Assembly: GCF_004359215.1 (NCBI RefSeq)
Contig: NC_090615.1
Location: 8,127,001-8,191,000, forward strand
Direction of reading: 5' to 3'
Origin: Bremia lactucae
Taxonomy: Eukaryota; Oomycota; Peronosporomycetes; Peronosporales; Peronosporaceae
DNA length: 64,000 nt
In this document: positions 11,005 through 21,850 of the stretch, in pieces
Numbering within the stretch: the stretch's first letter is position 1
How the letters are laid out: each line of letters begins with the position of its first letter
Program-made: the position numbers and the translations under genes
Notes under the pieces: generated by a model
What the model was told of the DNA's origin: nothing
The model's input: the letters and a program-made list of their open reading frames with translations, nothing else
The model's database searches: none

Positions 11005-11391
11005 ATGCGCCATCATAACAGTTCATTGCTTGCTGCTGCAATCGTCACACTAATGGCGTTTGGAAGTGCTATCACTGGGCCAGTCAAAGATTTCGAGACC
11101 AAGGCTTTAAGGTTAGTCTCAGACACCAGAGATGCCGCAAACGCTGTTCGTCTTTTGAAGATTGCAGACAATGAGGAAAAACGATATTCGCTTAATGATG
11201 ATGATGGGAACCAAGATAATAGCAGCAAAATAAGCGACGACTCAAGCGATGACGCAAGCGTCTCGAGCAGCGAATTACCACAGTGGTCTTACGACGACGC
11301 TCTGTATAAGCGACAGATGGCCATGGAAAGGCACAACGATACTGGAACTCTTTTAAGAAAAGGCAAAGAAGCTAACAACTTCTCGTTTTAG
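11005..11391 (+). CDS. Candidate secreted RXLR-like effector (degenerate RLLK...EEKR motif)
   Basis: 128 residues, single exon. Residues 1-24 form a signal peptide: short basic n-region (MRHH), hydrophobic core LLAAAIVTLMAFGSA, cleavage expected near residues 22-25. RLLK at residues 49-52 and NEEKR at 56-60 occupy the place and spacing of the RXLR-dEER host-translocation motif of oomycete effectors; the last Arg of RXLR is Lys here. The remainder is Asp/Ser/Asn-rich (about 63-92), then a more structured tail (LPQWSYDDALYKRQMAMERH). No WY-domain motif is clear. The gene stands alone in AT-rich, transposon-rich sequence, typical of effector loci, with an initiator element upstream. The function after secretion is unknown. 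Alternatively it may be an unrelated small secreted protein whose motif match is chance. Confidence 0.65.
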   Translation: MRHHNSSLLAAAIVTLMAFGSAITGPVKDFETKALRLVSDTRDAANAVRLLKIADNEEKRYSLNDDDGNQDNSSKISDDSSDDASVSSSELPQWSYDDALYKRQMAMERHNDTGTLLRKGKEANNFSF

Positions 11392-11918
11392 AATGAGCGT
11401 GTCCATTTTAAGCAAATCTATTGGAAGCAAACGAGCTTCGCATGACGGGTTCTTCAAGGGCGCTTTGACTTGGTGAAATGACAATATACATAAAGATTTA
11501 AGTGCATATCAAAATATGTAGCTCGTTTAAATACATTCTGACGGTTCACATCATGAAATGCTTTCAAAAAAATTGAATATGTAGAGGCTCAAACAGATTA
11601 GAGACTGATTATTTATTGTTATTGGCTCTAAGCAGCGAATATACGAATGCAGTAAGGTGAGAGTGGTTTTGCAATTTTGCGCGTATTCACTTATTTAATT
11701 CCAAAGCACTTCATGAGAGATCTAAGAACTTGCTGAAGCAACTGGCGCCGCCTTCTAAAAGTTTTGCTTTACAACCCGCAAGTAAGCGTGCTCGCTGCTT
11801 ACACGCTCTATACATCTGAATGATTCGAAAAGCTGCCAGCATGCCTACGCGGTTTGTCTTGATTTCTTTCTTTCAACCCAAAACAATCTCTTTATCTGAA
11901 TAAATAATAACATTGTAT
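11392..11918. other. Spacer, no gene
   Basis: AT-rich sequence between the convergent effector candidate and the LRR gene. I see no coding, RNA or repeat signal in it. Confidence 0.45.
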
Positions 11919-13302
11919 TCATCCGCCGACAATGTCAAGCCCTTTCTTACAAACGTTTTCGATGCGAACGGCGCTAATTCCTTTGCATCCACTAAAATTT
12001 AGTTTTAAATTATTCAACCAAGTCGATTCATCGTTTGATAAAAACGCGTCAATCGAGGCATCCGTGAGTTGCGTGCACCAAACGAGCAAGACTTCCTGTA
12101 AATTCTTGCAGCCACGACTTATACATAAGACACTCTTGTCCGTAATGTTCAAGCACCATGACAGATTCAACCGCTCCAATCGCTGGCAGTAAGCTCCAAT
12201 CATGCCGACTCCCCGGTCCGAGATCAATGCGCAATTAGTCAAGTCTAGCTCACGCAAGTGTGAACAAGAGCTCACGAGCGCTTCAATACCTACGTCTGTA
12301 ATTTCGCTGCAGTGGCCAAGTTTTACTTTCTCCAGATACCGGCAGTGTTTTGCAAGTGCAAAAAGAGTGAAGTCAGTGATGTTGCTCTGAGTGAGATCGA
12401 TAGCACGCAGAGCGCGCCCCATAGCGTAAAAGCCATTGCGTTGGTCTGAGAGCTCTGTCGTAAAAGCCTTGTCCGTGATGTCCATGAAGGACAAATTCAG
12501 ATATTGCAGGTCAATCGCAGAGCAAAGCAGCAGGTGTATTGCATCATCATCAATGCGCTGTGCACGAAAATGAGACCCTATCAGCTATATCATTATTATA
12601 ATACCTATTGAGGCTTAGGCTTACTTTGCAGCGCGAAAAGTTGATTTTCTTAAGCGATCGGCAGGCTTTCACCAGAAACAATACGAGGTTTTCGGTCAGC
12701 TGAGAGCAGTGCGCAAAGCTCACGACCTTCAAAGACGTGCACGCGTATAGTGCGTAGAATGGCGAGTGATCCGGCTGAAATGCGGCGTCAGTGATGTAAC
12801 GGCATCCATCCAATTGAAGTGTCTGCAACTTAGTACAGCCTTGTAGCACTGCACGGATCACTGTGTTGGTAACTTGTGGACACTTAGATAAATCTAAGCA
12901 GCGCTGGACAATACATAATGAGGAAAGATTAGTCAGTACCTGCATCTTGTTCCCAGACAAAACAAAGTCAAAGTATCTGTACGAGCGCCGGGCAGCGAAA
13001 GGGAATCTGACGCAGGATCGAGTTTCGAATGGAGCAGCAACCAGATAGATTCAGTACACGGCGCGAGATCATGAAAAAGGTGGCAAGGCGATCGTCCGTT
13101 AGCGTCTTGGACGCAATCATATTTGCTAGCAGCGTAAGAGCCAGCTCCTCAGGCAATCGACTGTTTTGCAGCCATTAAGTAATTAGCACGTTTAGGCGCA
13201 AGGGTAAAGAATGATTTCTCACCGTAAAATACTCAGCAATGAATGCTGAGTAGCACCCATTGCCAAGCGCGCCACGCATAGTGCGACTAATGACTGCAGC
13301 AT
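11919..13302 (-). CDS. Leucine-rich-repeat protein of the FBXL/AMN1 (cysteine-containing LRR) type, 4 exons
   Basis: Exons on the minus strand: 13302-13223, 13160-12983, 12903-12625, 12557-11919. The three introns are 62, 79 and 67 bp, all GT...AG, and the joined frame codes for 391 residues. At least nine LRR-CC units are visible, each with the pattern C..L..L.L..C..(I/L)(T/S)D, for example CTKLQTLQLDGCRYITD, CRYLEKVKLGHCSEITD, CSHLRELDLTNCALISD and CQRLERLNLSWCLNITD. Such proteins are usually substrate-recognition subunits of SCF ubiquitin ligases. An F-box is not clear: the N-terminal LRRLPEELALTLLANMI is only weakly F-box-like. The start is the first ATG of exon 1 (an in-frame stop precedes it); a further 5' exon is possible. 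The frame is intact, so it is probably an active host gene. Confidence 0.85.
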
Positions 13303-13755
13303 CGAGCAGGCTGTAAGGTTTCAAAAAGGCGTTTGAGAGTGGTGCTTTAGGTCTATAGACTCTACTTGCTTCTTCTCGTGAGACGGATTTATAATTAAAT
13401 TTGTAGGCTGTAAAACGATTTAGGAGATGCTCTTATGCATACACAGTAGATTTCGTCCAAATTATTCCTAACAAATTGCTGTAATGCTGAATCAATCCGT
13501 CCCAATAAATTTCCAACTTCTTGGAGAATGTCTCAACCCCCATGTTTTTGCTAAAAATCCCACCGAATTTAGAGTTATGTTGATTGGCTAAAATTTAATC
13601 CCATTTGTTTCTGGGTCTAAACATTCACTATTATGACAAGCTTATTAACTTATTGAAAGGGTCAAATCCGAATGGTGCAGACGCTGCGGCGCAAGCGTCT
13701 AGAGCTCCCGCATCGTAATTGTATCGTCTTGGAAGCATACAGCACCGAGGTCTTC
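13303..13755. other. LRR gene upstream region, no gene
   Basis: Contains the 5' flank of the LRR gene; no initiator match was found. The last part borders the inverted C1 LTR. Confidence 0.35.
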
Positions 13756-14197
13756 TGTAGGCGGGAACGTCTCAATGCGGCCACGCTCTACTTAAGCACA
13801 CACCCTAGCACAGTGAGGAAGCGGTTTGACTGATTTCTCTCACGTGCAGTGAGTTTGTTGTGATGGGCGTCTTAGCGACCTCACCCAATGCACTAAGTAC
13901 GATTAAATGTAAATACCTATCCTTAACCAGTACTAGAATGCCATAACTGTCGATAGACACTAATATCTATTGCGAGCGTATCTTTCTAGATACCTCGAGA
14001 AACGGATGACGCTAGCCGTCATCCCCGCTAATGTGAATGCCCTCAGGGACATCACATTCACAAGGGTGGGCCACGATGTGAACCACACCAAAGTGGTAGG
14101 TATAATCACATCACTTAAGTAATTGACCATCCCCTCAAGTACCCAGAGTGTACTTAACGGGGATTGAGTAACATTAGGGCAACATTAGCCCGTTACA
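13756..14197 (-). repeat. LTR of chromovirus C1, copy 2 (inverted)
   Basis: 442 bp. On the minus strand it starts TGTAACGGGCT and ends CCCGCCTACA. It is the inverted counterpart of 2630-3187 and about 115 bp shorter through internal deletions. A purine-rich tract (AAAGGGGGATG on the minus strand) lies directly outside its start, as expected of the polypurine tract that precedes a 3' LTR. Confidence 0.8.
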
Positions 14198-14327
14198 ACA
14201 TCCCCCTTTACGAAAGAATTTACATTTTGCAAATTCGTCAAAGAGGACAGAGGAACAACGAGCTGCTTTACGCGCCGCTTAGTTCTCTCATTCATTCTTG
14301 CCACCTGCGTCTTACACGGAGCCGAAT

Positions 14328-15481
14328 TTGCCACCTAGAAGGGGCAAAGTTGGTGGGTCGTCTGCGAAGATACCCACTTAGCCACGCGGGAAGCGCACGC
14401 GCCGCGTTAACACGCCGGCAGCGTCCAATGTCTCAGTTTGAAACGCCGACAGCTACTGCTGCTGTCGCGTTAATTGGGCTTAAGGATCTATCCCACTTGA
14501 GCAGTGAGGATGTCGATCCGTCGCTCATTGTTGACTACAATGAGTCGACACCGCTGCCATCACCTCATAGTAGTGATACTATCTAGCGAGCCCATAGCCA
14601 AGGGAACGGGCTTGGAATAATCAGCGGGGAAAGAAGACTTTGTTGAGCTTGACTCTAGTCTGACGTTGTGAAATGACTTGGGAGGTGTAGAATAAGTGGG
14701 AGGCGCCGTATTTTTGACTTTCTTGTATACAATGTATCTACGAAAAAGGTGAATTTGATCCGTTATAAAACAATGGTTTTCTCTTGGACAGCTCCCATGA
14801 GGACAGCGAGCTAATGAAGAAGGATGATGGCGCTGTATTGCCCTTTCAAACTTCTCTCATTGCTCCAAACATGGAGACAACAACGTTTTCCAATGTTATT
14901 TCGTCTTCTGCGCTGGCTAGCGCAGCGACCATTAATAAGAACGCTGCCCATTGAGGCGCAGCTGCTTCTCCGTTAAGTAAAACCACAACGTCTAATGCTC
15001 GGACCATTATTCATAATATTTCTGACATAGAGGAGCCTGAATGTAAGGCTCCAGCGAAGACACGTCAGCGTGCTCAGTCGGTTTTACAAGCCAGTCGTAT
15101 CGAACGTGGCTATGTGACGGGTGGCAAATCACTTATGCCCCCTCCATCCTAATGCCTCGTGTCAACGGGCCAAAAGCGTCGCTCCTAGTGCGCGCTATTC
15201 TAGACGCTCGTAATAATTATGGCGTCTTTATTTCATGGAAGGTTCATAAGGAAATCGCTTGGGCGTGTTTTTCGATCCCGGTCGTGTTGCGTTCAGATTA
15301 GATGCCCGACCAATATGAGGCGGAATTCACGCGCCGCATTCATCCGCATTATGATGCGATGAAACAGCGGTCACAACGAATTAATTTCGCCCGCTTGCGT
15401 GTGAAAGAAAACATGGGCGGTAACGTACCCCTTGTTTCTTCTCACTACGGTACTTCTGGTACTCCATTTGATTCTTTCTAG
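14328..15481 (+). pseudogene. Antisense ORF of chromovirus C1 (copy 2), decayed
   Basis: Colinear with 2497-1510 of copy 1. The initiator codon has become TTG (followed by PPRRGKVGGSS). Readable blocks include [37 protein letters not shown], and near the end FSIPVVLRSD, PDQYEAEFTRRIHPHYDAM and NFARLRVKENMGG. The blocks lie in more than one frame. The protein-level match between two diverged copies shows past coding constraint. It is oriented away from the LTR and toward the pol remnant that follows on the opposite strand. Confidence 0.6.
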
Positions 15482-15494
15482 AGAAAATAAAGCT

Positions 15495-15690
15495 GAGGGA
15501 TATGCTTTACTCGCGTGATGTCCCTCGCTCTCCGAGCTCTTACCGTGGTGGGAGGAGTCATTCGGCTGAAAGTTTTTTCACCTTCGCCGTCCCCCTCACC
15601 CGATCAATGCTCGACTCACAGTCGGCGTCAACATCGGTCTCCTTAGACGGATCAACATACCGTCACGGAAAGAATGCACCGTTCGAGTCG
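15495..15690 (-). pseudogene. pol C-terminal fragment of C1 copy 2
   Basis: The reverse complement matches copy 1 at about 970-1150 (for example TCTAAGGAGACCGATG). This is the region between the post-integrase barrel and the chromodomain. The chromodomain itself and everything upstream are missing. The fragment is cut off where the LINE begins. Confidence 0.65.
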
Positions 15691-16409
15691 TAGCGACTAC
15701 CATTCGGCTATCGCTCGCATCATGGCATATATGTGGGCACGACTGTCAGCGTCTTTCCACCGCCTGAGGCGCTGCTCGACAACAACAGCGTTCAAAATCT
15801 CGAACGTGTGCGCAGGCTGTGACTGCACCTACGTCTACATGTACAAGTCTGCCGACGATGCCTAAGCAGATCTTTCCTCAGAAGGCAGTCAAAAACGAAA
15901 AGAAACTAGAAGGCCAGCCCCAACAAGATGCTCTGCATGGCAAGCCAGTCACTGCACAATAACTTACAGTGACGAAGGATAATCACTCCAGTAAATTGTC
16001 GATTTCAACTTTTCAAGGCTTCACTGGTGCGGTCACTTCGCCCGGAAGCGCTAACGCCGAAAAAAAACCGTGCTGCTGCTGATTAACGGGGTAGATTATG
16101 GCTTCATCTCCCCTCCGTACAAGGAGAAGCGCGGTCGCAACGCGATTGACTTTTCCAAGATGTTGGTCAAGTCATCGGCACAGCCGCTGAATGGTATCGC
16201 CACAGCGAATGGTCAGGAAATAGTGGAGGTTGCCCAGTTGCATGCCATCATCAACTGCGTACTATGTGCAGCGCAGCCTAATATCGATATTACATTCAGT
16301 TCGAAGTGGAAGCGGCTGACGGGCTCGAAGGTCCCATCTAAATGCGACGATATATTTAAGGTATGAGACTTGGTCCCTCATTGCTAAGGCCTCTTCATCT
16401 ACAACAAAC

Positions 16410-17160
16410 TGGAGTAATATCCGTGTTCTTACCGTGAACACGAACGGCATCAAAAAGCATGGTCATCTCTTTATCGAGTTCATGCTTTCAAAGTACACTG
16501 TCTCATGTATTCAGAGACCAAATTTGGCAACTGTAAGCACCTCGCTAATCTCAAGTTTCATCTCGGATCGAGGTTTAAGCACAAGGTCTTTGTGAATGAC
16601 TTCAACTCTCAGCTTCAACGACCGAAACGTGGACTCTCAGCTTCAACGACCGAAACGTGGACGTGGCGTGCTCACCGTGCTGCGATCCGACTTTTCTGGC
16701 TTCGACTCTGCGGTAGAGACTCCAGCCTGTCAGCCGCAGGACGCTACCTAGCCGTCAAGGTGATGGTTGAGGGTCCGCCCATATTCATTCACAGCGTGTA
16801 CGCACCAATTGATAGACAGGAGAAGTAACATTTTCTCTCGAGCTTGGTCACAGAGGAGTTCAATGATCAAGCGACCAACCTAATTCTTTGCGATATCAAC
16901 TCTCCACTTGACCCGAGACTTGACTCCTCCACTCCAGACTTGAGAAACGACCCCAGCCGGTCCAGTTGTGGCAACGTTGGGGGTTGTTGATGCTTGGCGG
17001 ATCCGCTTTGACACCACGCGTGTGATCACTGGTCCTCTCCCACGGAAGAGCAGACTGGATTATATCCTGCCGTCATAGTCCTTCTGCGATCTCTTCTACG
17101 CAGCCTCCAAGTACTTTATACCGACGCATGCTGGATATCACTTTGCTCGCAGTATAACTT
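16410..17160 (+). pseudogene. AP-like endonuclease domain of LINE L1
   Basis: Begins IRVLTVNTNGIKK, the exonuclease-endonuclease-phosphatase start in which Asn is catalytic. Later blocks include DAWRIRFDTTRVITG and SRLDYILPS, which contains the conserved Asp of the domain end. The matching block at 38150 reads LLTVNTNGIKKSEHLLS. The domain nicks target DNA to prime reverse transcription. The frame is broken several times. Confidence 0.7.
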
Positions 17161-17837
17161 TTTTTGTCTGGTTTCCAGTTCCATGGTCATCGATAGTGGA
17201 AATTTCCTCGCTATTTGCTGGAGTACTCTGTGGTGGTGTCAGCAATCACGAAAGAAGCCGAGCTTATCCGGGATAAGCTGCGCACTGTGTCGAAATCTGG
17301 TGAAGTCTGGGCGACATGGAAAGTGAGCATCAAGGCCCAAATTCAAGCTGTGCAGAAGAAGCTTCGAGCACAGGACACTCAGGCTATCGAGGAGGCTAGG
17401 ATACATCTGGATCGTCCCGCTGCTCGGTATCGTGTTGAATCCAGTGACTTGTCCCGGGAGCACTTCGATAAAGGCATGCGAAATCATAAGGAGACAGTCA
17501 CACGGTCGAGCCAGTACAACCAGGACACTGCGTTTGATTTCCAAGCGGCCAACTCTGAGAAATCGACCAAACACTTCTTTCGTCAATTAAACACGAGCTT
17601 GAGACGAGTTTCGGTTGAGGTGTCATGACACTGAGTGGCTCTGTATCGACAAACCCTCTCGAGATCTCGCACTATTTTTTGGAGCACTGTGGATCCGAGA
17701 TGGGCGACCGTCGCAGTCCGCAAGGGAAAGGGCCTCCACCCGATGATGTTCTGTAGCACAAGCTACTTGGGTCCATCATCCACTTTGTCTCGGACATTGA
17801 TCGTTACGTTTAAGGCGCACTGGGCACGGCAGCTGAC

Positions 17838-19107
17838 TTGTCGAGTACCATACGGCACGTGAAAGCGTCGTCAGCTCCAGGCCTGGATAGCTGCTTGAGC
17901 ATCGTGTTCTACGACTTATTCACCGTGGCAGGCAGCGCAATCGGCGGTTGTTCTTCTTCACAAGAAGAGTTCGCGAGCAGAACCCGGCAACTACCGACCC
18001 ATTGCCCTCGTCCAGGTCGATGTCAAGGTCATGTCTAAGGCGCTAGCAAACTGACTACAGCACGTGGCTCCAGACTTAATTCCCCAGGAGCAGAAAGGCT
18101 TTGTCAAAGATAGACCCAACATCATCACTTATGGTTTCTTGCCGATCGGAAAGATCTCGTGACAAGTCTCGATGACGAGGCGTACGCAATGTTCTTCAAT
18201 TTCGAGAAGTCGTTCGATCGAGTCAATTGGGACTATATGTTGGCTGTTTTAGAGAATGGGGCTCGACTGTGAGTTCGATCGGCGGATCAAACTGCTGTAT
18301 ACTTATTTTTCGACCCCCCTGCACACCTGATCATCAACAAGAACAGCCAACTCTTTTCCGACACGAGGAGTGAAGCAAGGGGGCCCGTTGTCTGCTCTTC
18401 TATTCATCCTTACGATCGAGCCTCTTGGTAATATGTTGCGGTCCCACGAAGAAAATGACGTGTGCCTGAACGCAGGTCTCACCGCCACGAGCACATTCTT
18501 TGCTGACGACTCGACTTTTCTGGGCAAATCGATACCTAGTTTGCAGACACAGCTTGAGATCGTGGTTGAGTGCTGCAACGGCTCTGGTGCAAAGCTTAAC
18601 ATGCCCAAGTCCCTGCTACTGGCACTCAACAGAACTTACGACTGTCTAATGCTGCCAGGGGTGCCGGTGCTCGGTCAGACGGACACGGTGAAGTGCCTTG
18701 GCATCCCGTTCGTTCAATCGTCTATCGCTAATGCCCTAGTGGACTTACTTGAGCAACGATTCTACGATGGCTTCAAAATGTGGTACCGGCGTGCGCGAAC
18801 GCTTCAAGGTCGACTGTTAGTCGCTCAAACGACGGATCTGTCGCGTTTGTGGCATTATACCCAGCACTTGCCGATAACGACACTAGTATTAAAACGTTGG
18901 CAATCGATGGTAAACCGGTTCATGCTAAGTAGGAAGCATGACCGTGATGCGTCGCACATCCAGCTGATTCCAAAGAAATTCCTGTACCAGCGCCGGGCTG
19001 AGAGTGGTATCGGGATCCCAAACCTGACAGCATCTCTCAAACGCCAGCGTCTTCGGCTGCTTCTGCAGTTCATGCCTGCTGTAAATATGGAGGTGGGGAT
19101 GAACTGA
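17838..19107 (+). pseudogene. Reverse transcriptase domain of LINE L1
   Basis: Contains KASSAPGLDSCLSIVFYDLF, AYAMFFNFEKSFDRVNWDYM (the first catalytic Asp has become Glu or Asn relative to the usual F.D..KAFD), GVKQGGPLSALLFILTIEPLG and the active-site box TFFADDST near 18495-18510. The 18370-19107 part is an unbroken frame of 245 residues. Upstream parts are in other frames. Confidence 0.85.
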
Positions 19108-20527
19108 ACGACAGCGAGCTATGAGGTGCTAAAACTAGCTCTTCCTTACTACGGCAATAGCCACGCCCTCGACTTTCTCGTGGTGTCTACACTCCGCCAT
19201 GATCAAGTGGGGACTGACCTCACCCTGGTGAAAGACGACATGGACGTGGTGGTACAAGATCCGGTGGGATATCACGTGGGGTTACCTTCCAAGTGTGTCC
19301 TACACCAGCCCATCTGATACAAATCGGACTCATATCTCCACCTCGAGCTGTCACGATGAACTGCTACCAACACAGCGCACAGAAGGTGTATTGGCATGAT
19401 TGCTGACCCGCAGCGAGCCTTCAGAGTGCACGTGCCGAGAGTCTATGGGCTGCGATCACTTGCAGACTTCATGCGTGCCGATTGTGACTGGCCATCGCAG
19501 CAAGACTTCGTTATGCGCCATCGTGACTTCAAGCTTTTTTTTCCCGTGTGACACCTGGGTAGCTGCGAGTCTTGCACAAGGAGGCCTCACAGATCGTCGA
19601 GCGTCTTGGGGCAACACAACTGGTTCTGCCTGCCGCACGTGATACGCTTTCGCTCAATTCACATCTGGGATGTCACAACGGCGGGAAGGTGCGCTTCGTT
19701 TCTTTAATACCGCGGACTGCGCTCCTTGGTATCGTATGGATACTACAGTTGCCGACGAAATCGCATCCGACGACGATACACTCCCAGCGCGTTATAGAAA
19801 GCAGATCCCGGCTTACGTAAAGCTAAGAAAAGCATCATCGCCAGATCCTGCTACCAGTGTTCGAGGACCTGCAATTCCGTCTCGCGTTTCGACTATTGCC
19901 TGTGCACTCGCGGTTCTGATTCTTGGAGTCATACAACCCACGCATCAATATTGCGTGAGTGGGGGCTGCACAGCGATCGAGAGGGAAAACACATGTTCTT
20001 CGAGTGCACTCTTGCAGCATAGCTCTGGAACATGTACATCAGCTGGTAGCTTCTTTCTTCCACACCCGTGCGAACATTATTGGGCATTGAGCTCGCACAG
20101 AAACCGAGAGTGCGTGATACGTGGGCTGACAGCGCCGAAGTGGTGTGTGACGTATGGCACACGCTTCGTGCGGTGACGCTCTACATCCTCTGGACGATCG
20201 CAATCGGTGCCTCTTCTATGGACGGTAGCCGGCATCCGTATTCCTACTGCTGTTTACGGATCTAATAATTTCTCTTGAGGCTGAAGAGTACTTTTTGCCT
20301 AATCCTCGGCAACGCGGCTTGATGTTTTTTTAAGGCGGACTGCACGAGAGTTGACTAACTTTCACGTCAGAATCGGCATTTGACGCCCGTCACCCTGCGG
20401 GCCCTGGCGACGACCGTCTATTCAAGATTCTAACGTGTGCAAGCAACTACAACTCTCAGCTGCACCCTTTCTCGACGCACACGCCACCTTCGGAAATGAA
20501 TGTTAGTTTTCAATTGTTTTTCCTCGA

Positions 20528-20616
20528 CATCGCCGGGATTCGATCCAGCGATCTCATGATGAATTAGTTCAACAGCGCACCTATTAACCACTTGAACCAC
20601 AAGACACTGTTAATAA
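20528..20616 (-). other. tRNA-like sequence at LINE 3' end (possible SINE or tRNA pseudogene)
   Basis: On the minus strand a B-box-like GGATCGAATCC and an A-box-like TGGTTCAAGTGG stand at about tRNA spacing. The T-stem has mismatches and no clean anticodon arm could be drawn. It follows directly on the last recognisable LINE sequence. Confidence 0.35.
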
Positions 20617-21035
20617 TTTGTCATTGGATCAATATTAACCACATCTGCGCCGATAAACAACGGACATTCACAAGCCGAGAAGATACCGGCAGCATGTACC
20701 ATAACATTTATGTTAGCTTAAGCCATTTTGCTAGATAAATGGTGAGGGCATACTGTCTAATTTACTTCTTTAGACAACCTTTCAACTGAGATTGTATGGA
20801 CAATATCTCCAAAAGTGTCAACCTCATACTTAGAATATACATTTTTAGACAAAAACTGAACTGCTGCATATCATTGCCGCTTGAACAATTAAGCGTCGGT
20901 GATTTTTTTTTAAATTACTATGCGAATACATTATAAAACTTTTAAAGAGACTTCTTATATCATTATTGCAGGAGGGCATTACTTTTGAATTTTATCTAAA
21001 GGAATTTAATTGAAGAACCTCAGCCAAAAAGAAAT
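20617..21035. other. AT-rich spacer, no gene
   Basis: I see nothing recognisable here. Confidence 0.35.
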
Positions 21036-21276
21036 TTGAATTCCGAGCGGTCATTCCAGTGCTGCTCCATGAAACCACGCAAGTGCACAACTGGCAGGTC
21101 AATCAGAAGACGCACCGACAGCGATGGGGCTTTCGTGACGGAAGCATGCCCAACTTATCCGGCGGCGAGATCAAGAAATTCGTGCGAGCGTATGCGTGGC
21201 CAAAACAGGACGAAAGTAGAAAAACTGCTCAGCGGAGACGTTTGCACTACGTGCTGCTTAAGAAATTCGTATGCAG
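21036..21276 (+). other. Unrecognised open frame next to an LTR
   Basis: Frames at 21036-21281 and 21059-21310 are open over about 80 codons. The second reads LLHETTQVHNWQVNQ then GFRDGSMPNLSGGEIKKFVR, hydrophilic and Lys/Arg-rich. I do not recognise a family. It may be a fragment of another transposon. Confidence 0.25.
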
Positions 21277-21520
21277 TGTAACGGGGATCTGCGGACTTGT
21301 ACTGCTTTAGTTCAAGTCCACTTTGCACTGCTTCAGTGCAAGTGGTGCAACACGTCACTTCACGTACCTTAGTACGTGCAGAGGAAGATCTCTCTTGAAA
21401 ACACTTGCTGTAAAGAGGGTTGAAAGTAAACTGTATTTAATATAATTAAGTTCTTCTGTTCCTATCTAATTTCTACTAACTTAATTTTACACTAATATAA
21501 AATATCTAATAAAATTATAT
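21277..21520 (+). repeat. Family-B LTR, 5' part
   Basis: Starts TGTAACGGGGATCTGCGGAC and matches the LTR start at 7032. The segment AAGAGGGTTGAAAGTAA...AAGTTCTTCTGTT recurs at 24850-24915. The 3' part is absent here. Confidence 0.65.
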
Positions 21521-21645
21521 CTGTCCATGCGATAGAATTGAAAACGATGGTTCTGACCAATTAAAATCGTTCTCACTTAAGTCGTCGCATAATGACCACT
21601 CTATTCAATGACAGTCCTAGTTATTGTCGTTTAAGTGGGGGGTGA

Positions 21646-21838
21646 TGTTATGGGGTGTATCGTTACATTAAATTATTACTTAAAGATTGTTAATAAATAT
21701 ACATTATTTAAAAGGTAGATAATATTTAAGGAATATTATTTTACATTGTAATATTCGGAAAGCTTATTCATTGGTAAATCTAGGCCTTTATATACTTGCT
21801 CCGCGGTCCAGTCAGCACTGGACGCGCACATAGAGAGA
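21646..21838 (-). repeat. Family-B LTR, 3' part, inverted
   Basis: On the minus strand this reads GACTGGACCGCGGAGCAAGTATATAA-type sequence and ends CGATACACCCCATAACA, matching the LTR end at 7308 and the segment at 24990-25110. A G-rich run (AAGTGGGGGG) lies just outside its CA end. It borders the antisense ORF of family B by only 12 bp. Confidence 0.65.
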
Positions 21839-21850
21839 GTCAACGGGGCA

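Larger units (their letters stand above)
15700..20520 (+). mobile_element. Decayed non-LTR retrotransposon (LINE copy L1)
   Basis: The order is that of a two-ORF LINE: ORF1 remnants (about 15700-16370, with KKHG/KSSAQPLNG-type blocks shared with the other copies), AP-endonuclease (about 16410-17160), reverse transcriptase (17838-19107) and a C-terminal zinc-binding segment (about 19860-20520). Many stops and frameshifts are present. Related copies lie at 35.6-41.0 kb (+), 47.9-43.9 kb (-) and 48.5-49.5 kb (+). The 5' end is cut at the C1 fragment; the 3' end runs into a tRNA-like sequence. Confidence 0.85.

Noticed and set aside
13160..13302. F-box at the N-terminus of the LRR protein
   Set aside because: LRRLPEELALTLLANMI has a weak resemblance only, so the gene is named for its LRRs.
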